Assembly: GCF_017309955.1 (NCBI RefSeq)
Contig: NZ_CP021247.1
Coordinates: forward strand, 124,001-188,000
DNA from: Novosphingobium sp. KA1
Lineage (GTDB): Bacteria > Pseudomonadota > Alphaproteobacteria > Sphingomonadales > Sphingomonadaceae
Length of the DNA: 64,000 nucleotides
Reading direction: 5' to 3'
Position numbers and translations under genes: made by a program. Shown piece by piece: positions 58,185-64,000 of this stretch; within the stretch, counting starts at the first letter, position 1, and each line of letters opens with the position of its first letter. The notes under the pieces are model-generated. The model did no database searches and was not told the DNA's origin. It was given only the letters and a program-made list of their open reading frames with translations.

Positions 58185-59942
58185 TCAGTCGTCCTGCGAT
58201 GCGGCCGCCTCGGCCCGCTTGCGGGCAAGATCGGCACGGGCACGGGCCATTTCGTCATCGAGCTGCGACATGATCTCGCGGCGGATCTCGGCAGAAAGAT
58301 GCCGGTTTGCCGCAACCGCGTCGCGGGCCGAGGCGACCGCCTTGGCGGCCTCCTTCATCGCCTGCTCCGGGGCGCCGGTGCAGATCACCGTGACCTCGGA
58401 CCTGCCGCCCCGGCTCGAACGCGCCGCGCTGCGGCGGCTGTCGGCCGGGCACCGGCTGTCGAGCGTCATTTCCTGCTCGATGCGCGAACGCCCGCCCTGG
58501 TCCTCGCGGACGATGCGAATGGTCTGGACCTTGCCGTCCGACGAGACCGTCTCGCGCACTTCGGGCACGCTGCGCATGGCCTGCGCGACCGCGACATCGA
58601 CGTCACGGGCGATGCTGCGACCAAGATCGCCCCAGTCACGCACGGCCGGCGGGGTCGGCGGGGCGGGCGGGACTGGCGGCATCGGCGGCACGGACGAGGG
58701 AACCGCTGGCGCGTAGGGGACCGGCCCGGCATGGGCCGTATGTGCCGCCGGAACCGGCGGTGCAACCGGCAGCGCCGCAAATTCGGGCGCGAGGTCGGGT
58801 GCGTCCGGATCGACCGCGCGGATCGCGGGCGCCGCCGTGGCAGCAGGCGCTGGGATAGCAGGCGCGGGGGTAGCGGGCGCGTCGGGCACCTCGGGCCTGT
58901 CCATGGCCGCATAGGTTACCGTCGCCGTGAACGGCACCGAAACGATAGCGAGTGCAAACAGACCGCGTGCCGCGACGGTCCGGGCCGGCGAGACGTCCGC
59001 CTGCGCCAGCGCCTTGAGGCGCAGGATGATCGGCTTCTCGCCTGCCAGCGCGCCCGCGATCGGTGCCGCCAGCGTGAGGCGGCTACCTGCCGCGAAGCTG
59101 GCGATGAGGCGGCCGTAGCGCGCGCGCATCTCGCGCCCGCAGCCGGCCATCACCCGCGCGTCGCAGGCAGCCTCCTGATCGGCCCGCAGTGCCCGCCAGG
59201 CCGCCCAGCCGAGCGGATTGAACCAGTGCAGCGCAAACAGCGGCTGCAGGGCCATGATCGCCAGCAGGTCGTTGCCCGCGTGGTGCTGGAGTTCGTGGGC
59301 GATCGCGAAGTCCGAGGCTTCCGAATCCGCCGAAGCCAGGAACCCGCGCGGCAGCGCCACCACCTTGTCGAACACCCCGAAGGCCAGCGGCGCGCTCGCC
59401 GCCGGGCTCTCGACGATGCGGATGTTCCCGGAACGCGCGACAACCCGCGCCTCGGCAAGGATGTCCCGGCGCATCGCCTGGTAGTTCCAGATCCGCGAAG
59501 CCAGGAAACAGACCGCCCCGCCGAGCCAGACCGCCAGCAGCACCGTGCCCCAGGGCACATGGCTGAGCAGACCCGCATCGAAAGTGGCTGGGTCCGGGGC
59601 CAGGTCCGGGGCCAGGCCCGGCGCCATCGTCAGCACCGCCTGCGATGAAGCCAGCGGCTGAGCCAGCGGCAGTGCCTGCGGCGAAACCTGCGAGACCGCG
59701 GTGGCAACCGGCGGCAGCGCCGGCCCCGCCGCCGCGGTGATCGGCTCTATATCGACGGAGAGTTCCGGCAGCAGGCCGCGGGGCAGGGCCAGCGGCGGCA
59801 GGACCAGCCGGATCATCGGCAGCGCCCAGAGCGCATAGGCCGCGGCCGGCCCGAACCAGCGCGCCACCGGACGGCGGGCCAGCAGGATCAGCGCCATCAG
59901 CAGCGCAGTCATTGCAAGCGTATCGGTCAGCCACTCGATCAT
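58185..59942 (-). CDS. M56-family (BlaR1/MecR1-like) membrane metallopeptidase
   Basis: 585 residues. Several N-terminal transmembrane helices (TLAMTALLMALILLARR and others) surround the zincin motif FAIAHELQHHAGNDLLA. DQEAACDARVMAG supplies the third ligand region. After a further transmembrane segment comes a long Pro/Ala-rich linker, then a basic helical tail. No penicillin-binding sensor domain is visible, so the signal may differ from beta-lactams. ATG at 59942 (MIEWLTDT). It lies 14 bases from the BlaI-type gene, the usual blaI-blaR order. Confidence 0.88.
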   Translation of the reverse strand: MIEWLTDTLAMTALLMALILLARRPVARWFGPAAAYALWALPMIRLVLPPLALPRGLLPELSVDIEPITAAAGPALPPVATAVSQVSPQALPLAQPLASSQAVLTMAPGLAPDLAPDPATFDAGLLSHVPWGTVLLAVWLGGAVCFLASRIWNYQAMRRDILAEARVVARSGNIRIVESPAASAPLAFGVFDKVVALPRGFLASADSEASDFAIAHELQHHAGNDLLAIMALQPLFALHWFNPLGWAAWRALRADQEAACDARVMAGCGREMRARYGRLIASFAAGSRLTLAAPIAGALAGEKPIILRLKALAQADVSPARTVAARGLFALAIVSVPFTATVTYAAMDRPEVPDAPATPAPAIPAPAATAAPAIRAVDPDAPDLAPEFAALPVAPPVPAAHTAHAGPVPYAPAVPSSVPPMPPVPPAPPTPPAVRDWGDLGRSIARDVDVAVAQAMRSVPEVRETVSSDGKVQTIRIVREDQGGRSRIEQEMTLDSRCPADSRRSAARSSRGGRSEVTVICTGAPEQAMKEAAKAVASARDAVAANRHLSAEIRREIMSQLDDEMARARADLARKRAEAAASQDD

Positions 59943-59956
59943 GACGTCAGCTCCCC

Positions 59957-60352
59957 TCACTTGAGCGCTTTGAGCAGGGCTTCGATTTCCGCGATGTCAT
60001 CTTCGCTCAGCGCGTCGGCCTCGGCAAGATGAGCAAAAAGCGGCGCGGCGCGGCCGCCGAACAGGCGGTCGACCAGGCGGCGGCTTTCGGTGCCGACATA
60101 GGCCTCGCGGGCGATGCGCGGCGAGTAGAGGAAACGCTTGCCATCGGGCTCGGTGGCGACCGCCTGCTTGGCGACCAGCCGCGAGAGCAGCGTCTTCACC
60201 GTCGCCAGGCTCCAGCCGCGCGGTGCGCAGACCTGCTCGCAGACTTCGGTGGCGGTGAGCGGGCTGCGCTGCCACAGCGCCTCCATCACCGCATGTTCCG
60301 CTTCCGAGATCCGTTCCGGCGTGTCGGGCTCTTCGGCCACGTCGTCCTCCAT
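59957..60352 (-). CDS. BlaI/MecI/CopY-family transcriptional repressor
   Basis: 131 residues. Winged helix: ISEAEHAVMEALWQRSPLTATEVCEQV..RGWSLATVKTLLSRLVAKQAV, the PENICILLINASE_R pattern, followed by a dimerisation helix. It would be cleaved or released on activation of the neighbouring M56 protease. The start codon at 60352 is only one base from a 32-bp dyad and lacks a Shine-Dalgarno sequence. Confidence 0.9.
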   Translation of the reverse strand: MEDDVAEEPDTPERISEAEHAVMEALWQRSPLTATEVCEQVCAPRGWSLATVKTLLSRLVAKQAVATEPDGKRFLYSPRIAREAYVGTESRRLVDRLFGGRAAPLFAHLAEADALSEDDIAEIEALLKALK

Positions 60353-60353
60353 C

Positions 60354-60385
60354 GTTTACACACGTAATCGACTACGTTTGTAAAC
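60354..60385. promoter_or_regulatory. Probable BlaI-type operator, near-perfect 32-bp palindrome
   Basis: Arms GTTTACA/TGTAAAC (outer) and ACGTA/TACGT (inner) around ATCGAC. It abuts the start codon of the BlaI-type gene (one base apart), so repressor binding should block its transcription start directly. Size and symmetry fit a BlaI dimer; which promoter lies in it is not clear. Confidence 0.8.
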
Positions 60386-60417
60386 ATGAACGCCGGATGA
60401 ACGCACACGCCCTCCCC

Positions 60418-60849
60418 TCAGGACTTGCCCGTCAGGATCCCGATCATCACCGCCGCGCCCAGCAGGACCAGAAAGCCGTTGAACGTGACCAGCAGCGAGC
60501 CGGGCAGACGCGGCGTATCGGTTTCCGGCGGGGCCAGCACCGGGCGCAGCTGGCGCCAGATTCCCGCCACGAAGCAGAACTCGGCGAACAGCAGCAGCAT
60601 CATGGTGGTGGTCATGACCAGCCACTCGGCCACCAGCCCCTGCAGCAGTGCCCTTGCCCCGATGCCCGAGGCCAGCGCGCCGAGCCCCGTGCGCACCCAG
60701 GCCGCATAGGTTCGCTCGGCGGCGAGAATGGTGCGGTCGGCGGCAAGAACGGTGCGCCGGTCGGCGGTGTCGGTCTGCCTGGCGACGTTGCCGGCTATTT
60801 CGCCCGCCAGTTCGTCCGCGCTTTCGCCCTGGCTGGATTTCTCGTCCAT
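60418..60849 (-). CDS. DUF202 family membrane protein
   Basis: 143 residues. DUF202 signature LAADRTILAAERTYAAWVRT then GLGALASGIGARALLQGL; three hydrophobic helices. Family function unknown, small inner-membrane proteins. ATG at 60849 follows GGGAGACCCGCG. Same strand as and 24 bases downstream of the HdeD-like gene, so probably one unit. Confidence 0.85.
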   Translation of the reverse strand: MDEKSSQGESADELAGEIAGNVARQTDTADRRTVLAADRTILAAERTYAAWVRTGLGALASGIGARALLQGLVAEWLVMTTTMMLLLFAEFCFVAGIWRQLRPVLAPPETDTPRLPGSLLVTFNGFLVLLGAAVMIGILTGKS

Positions 60850-60873
60850 CGCGGGTCTCCCGTGCGGCGCGGA

Positions 60874-61464
60874 TCAGCCCGCCAGCTTGCCCAGTTTACG
60901 AAGCCCGAAGGCGACCGCGATCATGAACACGCCTCGCATGAAAAAGCTGATGGCGACCATGATGGCGAGGAAACCGATGGCGGTCGGCACGCTCGACACC
61001 AGCAGCAGCGCGCCCAGCACCAGGTCGAGCACGCCGAGGAACAGGCGCCAGCCCTTGTCGTGCCGGGCCTTGAGGGCAAAGGCGATCTCGAACCCGCCGG
61101 AGATCAGCAGCCAGGCACCGATCGCCCAGACCAGCGTGATCGCGCCGGCCACGGGGTTGAACAGCACGTAGAGCCCTGCCAGCAGGCCGATCGCGCCGAG
61201 CAGGATCTCGGTCCAGCGCGCACGCGTGGACAGCGAATGGATGCCCGCCGCAATCGCGGCGACGCCGTAGACGCACAGGACAAAGCCGATCAGCAGGCCG
61301 GTCGTGAAGCTCGCCACCAGAGGATTGGCGATCACCACCACCGCCACCGCGATCAGCAGCAGCCCATAAGCGAGCACCCAGCCCCAGCCGAGCGGCGGCG
61401 AGCCGAGATAGGGAGGGGCAAGCGGATCGGTGAAGGCACTCGGGTCGGTCTGTGAGGTCGTCAT
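60874..61464 (-). CDS. HdeD-family membrane protein
   Basis: 196 residues with six hydrophobic segments in three repeated pairs, the HdeD pattern (for example GWGWVLAYGLLLIAVAVVVIANPLV). In E. coli HdeD supports acid resistance at high density; other roles are possible. ATG at 61464 follows AGGAGTCGATTGC; the 23 residues upstream of it in the open frame are not typical. It precedes the DUF202 gene. Confidence 0.85.
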   Translation of the reverse strand: MTTSQTDPSAFTDPLAPPYLGSPPLGWGWVLAYGLLLIAVAVVVIANPLVASFTTGLLIGFVLCVYGVAAIAAGIHSLSTRARWTEILLGAIGLLAGLYVLFNPVAGAITLVWAIGAWLLISGGFEIAFALKARHDKGWRLFLGVLDLVLGALLLVSSVPTAIGFLAIMVAISFFMRGVFMIAVAFGLRKLGKLAG

Positions 61465-61583
61465 GCAATCGACTCCTGTTCCCGCGTGATAATACCTAAG
61501 TAATGCGACGGGTTGGTTTCGGTTGCAATGCAAATACTTGAATCGATACGGCGCCTGCCGGTCATTTCGGACCCCGAAAAAGC

Positions 61584-61615
61584 AAAAGGCGGCGCTCCGT
61601 TTCCGGAGCGCCGCC
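61584..61615 (-). terminator. Intrinsic terminator after sdhA
   Basis: Perfect 12-bp stem GGCGGCGCTCCG / CGGAGCGCCGCC with a 4-base loop; on the minus strand it runs into TTTTGCTTTTT. It lies about 30 bases after the sdhA stop and ends the sdhCDA transcript before any sdhB gene. Confidence 0.9.
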
Positions 61616-61644
61616 TGTTTGTCTTGCCGATACCGGCGCGAGGA

Positions 61645-63453
61645 TCAGTACACGCGGGCCTTGGGCTTGATGTACTGTGCGTCGTCGGTCAGCGTGTATT
61701 CGTGGACCGGACGGTAATCGAGACGGATTTCGCCGCCCTTGCCGCCCCAGCCGTTGAACCAGCCCACGGTGTGCTTCATCCAGTTCGCATCGTCGCGGTT
61801 CGGGAAGTCCTCGTGCGCGTGGGCGCCGCGGCTTTCCTTGCGCGCCTGGGCGCCGTGCAGCGTGACCGAGGCCTGCGAGATCAGGTTGTCGAGTTCCATC
61901 GTCTCGACCAGATCCGAGTTCCAGATCAGGCCGCGATCGGTGACCTTGACGTCCTGGAAGCGCTCATAGGTCTTGGCGAGCTTTTCCTTGCCTTCGACCA
62001 TGAGTTCATCGGTGCGGAACACGGCGGCGTGGGCCGACATGGTGCGCTGCATCTCGGTGCGGACTTCGGCCGTCGGCGTGCTGCCGTTGGCGTTGCGGAA
62101 GTGGTCGAGGCGGGTCAGCGCGAGGTCGGCCGAATCCTTCGGCAGTTCCTGCTGCGCCGCGCCCGGCTTGACGATTTCCTTGAGGCGGTGGCCGGTGGCA
62201 CGGCCAAACACCACGAGGTCGATCAGCGAGTTCGAGCCCAGGCGGTTGGCGCCGTGGACCGAGACGCAGGCCGCCTCGCCCACCGCGAACAGGCCGGGGA
62301 CGACCGTGTCCGGGTTGCCGTCGGCACCGATGGTGACGACTTCGCCGTGGTAGTTACAGGGAATGCCGCCCATGTTGTAGTGAACCGTGGGAACCACAGG
62401 AAGCGGCTGGCGGGTGAGGTCGACGCCCGCGAAGATCTTGCCGCTCTCGGTGATGCCCGGCAGACGCTCGCCCAGCACCTTGGGATCGATGTGATCGAGG
62501 TGCAGGTAGATGTGGTCCTTGTGCGGGCCGACGCCGCGGCCTTCGCGGATTTCCAGCGCCATCGAGCGCGAGACGACGTCGCGCGAGGCGAGGTCCTTCG
62601 CGGAAGGCGCGTAACGCTCCATGAAGCGCTCGCCTTCGGAGTTGGTGAGGTAGCCGCCCTCGCCGCGCGCGCCTTCGGTGATCAGCACGCCCGCGCCGTA
62701 GATGCCGGTGGGGTGGAACTGCACGAATTCCATGTCCTGCAGGGGCAGGCCGGCGCGCAGGACCATGCCGCCGCCGTCGCCGGTGCAGGTATGGGCCGAA
62801 GTGGCGGTGAAGTAGCTGCGGCCATAGCCGCCGGTCGCCAGCACCACGGCCTGCGCGCGGAAGCGGTGGATCGACCCGTCATCCATGCACAGCGCGATCA
62901 CGCCGACGCACTTGCCGCCGTCCATGATGAGGTCGATGGCGAAGTATTCGATGAAGAAGTCCGCGTCGTACTTCAGCGACTGCTGATAGAGCGCGTGCAG
63001 CATGGCGTGGCCGGTACGGTCCGCCGCGGCGCAAGTGCGCTGCACCGGCGGGCCTTCGCCCATGTTCTGCATGTGGCCGCCGAACGGGCGCTGGTAGATC
63101 GTGCCGTCGGCATTGCGGCTGAAGGGCACGCCGGCGTGCTCCAGTTCATAGACCGCGGCCGGGGCTTCGCGCACCATGTATTCGATGGCGTCCTGGTCGC
63201 CCAGCCAGTCCGACCCCTTGACGGTGTCGTACATGTGCCAGGTCCAGTGGTCCGGCGTGTTGTTGCAGAGCGAGGCGGCGATGCCGCCCTGTGCCGCCAC
63301 GGTGTGCGAGCGGGTCGGGAAGACCTTGGTGATGCACGCGGTCTTCAGGCCGGCTTCGGCCGAGCCCATGGTGGCGCGCAGACCCGAGCCACCGGCGCCG
63401 ACAACGACGGTGTCATAGGTATGGTCGATGATCTTGTAGGCAGGCGCGGACAT
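61645..63453 (-). CDS. sdhA: Succinate dehydrogenase flavoprotein subunit
   Basis: 602-residue FAD subunit of complex II, oxidising succinate to fumarate. GxGxxG is GAGGSG (19-24), and the flavin-linked His is His50 in [12 protein letters not shown]. The substrate-binding segments are [20 protein letters not shown] and the catalytic Arg region [19 protein letters not shown]. The C-terminal [20 protein letters not shown] is typical. ATG overlaps the sdhD stop by one base. It is followed by a terminator, not by sdhB. Confidence 0.96.
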   Translation of the reverse strand: MSAPAYKIIDHTYDTVVVGAGGSGLRATMGSAEAGLKTACITKVFPTRSHTVAAQGGIAASLCNNTPDHWTWHMYDTVKGSDWLGDQDAIEYMVREAPAAVYELEHAGVPFSRNADGTIYQRPFGGHMQNMGEGPPVQRTCAAADRTGHAMLHALYQQSLKYDADFFIEYFAIDLIMDGGKCVGVIALCMDDGSIHRFRAQAVVLATGGYGRSYFTATSAHTCTGDGGGMVLRAGLPLQDMEFVQFHPTGIYGAGVLITEGARGEGGYLTNSEGERFMERYAPSAKDLASRDVVSRSMALEIREGRGVGPHKDHIYLHLDHIDPKVLGERLPGITESGKIFAGVDLTRQPLPVVPTVHYNMGGIPCNYHGEVVTIGADGNPDTVVPGLFAVGEAACVSVHGANRLGSNSLIDLVVFGRATGHRLKEIVKPGAAQQELPKDSADLALTRLDHFRNANGSTPTAEVRTEMQRTMSAHAAVFRTDELMVEGKEKLAKTYERFQDVKVTDRGLIWNSDLVETMELDNLISQASVTLHGAQARKESRGAHAHEDFPNRDDANWMKHTVGWFNGWGGKGGEIRLDYRPVHEYTLTDDAQYIKPKARVY

Positions 63454-63839
63454 CAGGCGTGTGCTCCCAGCGCGAGGCGGATGACGCAGAAGACGCCGAA
63501 GGCGATGCCACCGCAGGCGGCAAGGTTCAGCGCCGCGATGCAGGCGAACTTGTTGGCGTGCTCATGCACATAGTCCTCGACGAGGACCTGCAGGCCGAGG
63601 CGCGCGTGCCAGAACGTGGTGACGACCAGCAGGATCATCGCCACGGCCGGGATCGGACGGGCCAGCCATTCGACGACCGACGCATAAGTCAGGTCCGGCA
63701 GCATCACGAAGGAGGCGGCGAGGAAAAGGCCGGTCAGCAGGTTGCCGATGGCGGTGAAGCGCTGCAGCAGCCAGTGATGAACGCCGGTCTTGGCCGAGCC
63801 GAGGCCGCGCACGCGGCCGATGGAAGTTCCGTTACCCAT
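63453..63839 (-). CDS. sdhD: Succinate dehydrogenase membrane anchor subunit
   Basis: 128 residues with three transmembrane helices. The family markers [14 protein letters not shown] and [20 protein letters not shown] are present; the second carries a likely heme or quinone-site residue (His78). It anchors SdhAB with SdhC and forms the ubiquinone site. Starts 12 bases after the sdhC stop and overlaps sdhA by one base, a compact operon. Confidence 0.93.
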   Translation of the reverse strand: MGNGTSIGRVRGLGSAKTGVHHWLLQRFTAIGNLLTGLFLAASFVMLPDLTYASVVEWLARPIPAVAMILLVVTTFWHARLGLQVLVEDYVHEHANKFACIAALNLAACGGIAFGVFCVIRLALGAHA

Positions 63840-63851
63840 GTTTCCCGTCCC

Positions 63852-64000
63852 TCAGCGAAGCAGCAGGAGCGCCCAGAAGGCGGCAGTGACGACAACACCC
63901 ATGATCGGGGCGAGGATCGAGAAGGTCTTGTTGGCCTTCAGTTCGAAACCGGCGCCGATGTCGAGTACGAAGTGGCGCAGGCCGCTCATCATGTGGCTGA
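63852..64000 (-). CDS. sdhC: Succinate dehydrogenase cytochrome b556 subunit, C-terminal part
   Basis: Only the last 48 codons are inside the window. The translated tail reads SHMMSGLRHFVLDIGAGFEL, with the family motif HxxxGxRHxxxD (heme-ligand His in the first His), then a final transmembrane helix ending ALLLLR. The 5' end and promoter lie beyond position 64000. Confidence 0.9.
   Translation of the reverse strand, partial: SHMMSGLRHFVLDIGAGFELKANKTFSILAPIMGVVVTAAFWALLLLR

Overview
The window is a 64-kb chromosomal segment of a high-GC alphaproteobacterium. Gene content and order (CpdR next to an N-formylglutamate amidohydrolase, SapC family, PA0069-type radical SAM protein, eukaryote-type NADP isocitrate dehydrogenase, KorAB, BlaI/M56 pair, sdhC-sdhD-sdhA) fit the Sphingomonadales, probably Novosphingobium or a close relative. 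The genus call is inference from gene families; no 16S rRNA gene is present.

Layout. 1-19.7 kb is ordinary core genome: an RsuA/RluB-type pseudouridine synthase with a long Arg/Gly-rich leader, rsmD, a UvrD/PcrA helicase, a membrane methyltransferase, a sterol-desaturase-like hydroxylase, a carboxylesterase, a DEAD-box RNA helicase, a D-2-hydroxyacid dehydrogenase, SapC, a probable anti-Shine-Dalgarno small RNA, N-formylglutamate amidohydrolase, cpdR, tRNA-Val(GAC), a DUF3422 protein, icd, and a TauD-type dioxygenase with its TetR regulator. 19.93-29.36 kb is an integrated mobile element (about 9.4 kb) bounded by a duplicated, diverged 5' part of a PA0069-type radical SAM gene. It carries a large serine recombinase, a TIGR02594-type lysin, a possible degenerate primase-like protein and several small phage-type genes. 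An IS3-family element (IS407-like) sits inside it, and an IS21-family element sits inside the IS3 transposase gene. 29.4-64 kb is core genome again: the rest of the radical SAM gene, an acyl-CoA synthetase, dnaE, an RcnB-like protein, glutathione peroxidase, lolD-lolC, purF-SDR, a PilZ protein, a Cfa-like methyltransferase, photolyase, PAP2 phosphatase, korA-korB, rppH, guaB-rsmB-TPR, an M28 peptidase, a YpfJ-type metalloprotease, blaI-M56, DUF202, HdeD and the start of the sdh operon.

The most unusual feature is how the mobile element enters the genome. Its serine recombinase appears to have crossed over within a five-base GAGCA between the first and second cysteines of the radical SAM CxxxCxxC motif. 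The host 5' end is stranded as an 87-codon fragment on the left. On the right the element supplies its own diverged 78-codon 5' end, which restores a full-length in-frame gene and now places it directly behind two small element genes. The second notable object is a compact candidate sRNA near 13.1 kb, with a CCTCCTCCC anti-SD segment and a perfect 11-bp terminator hairpin, in an intergenic region without genes. A near-perfect 32-bp dyad abutting the blaI start codon is the third.

Metabolically the segment pairs TCA-cycle functions (icd, korAB, sdhCDA) with nucleotide synthesis (purF, guaB), outer-membrane lipoprotein export (lolCD), RNA modification (rluB-type, rsmD, rsmB) and envelope or stress proteins.
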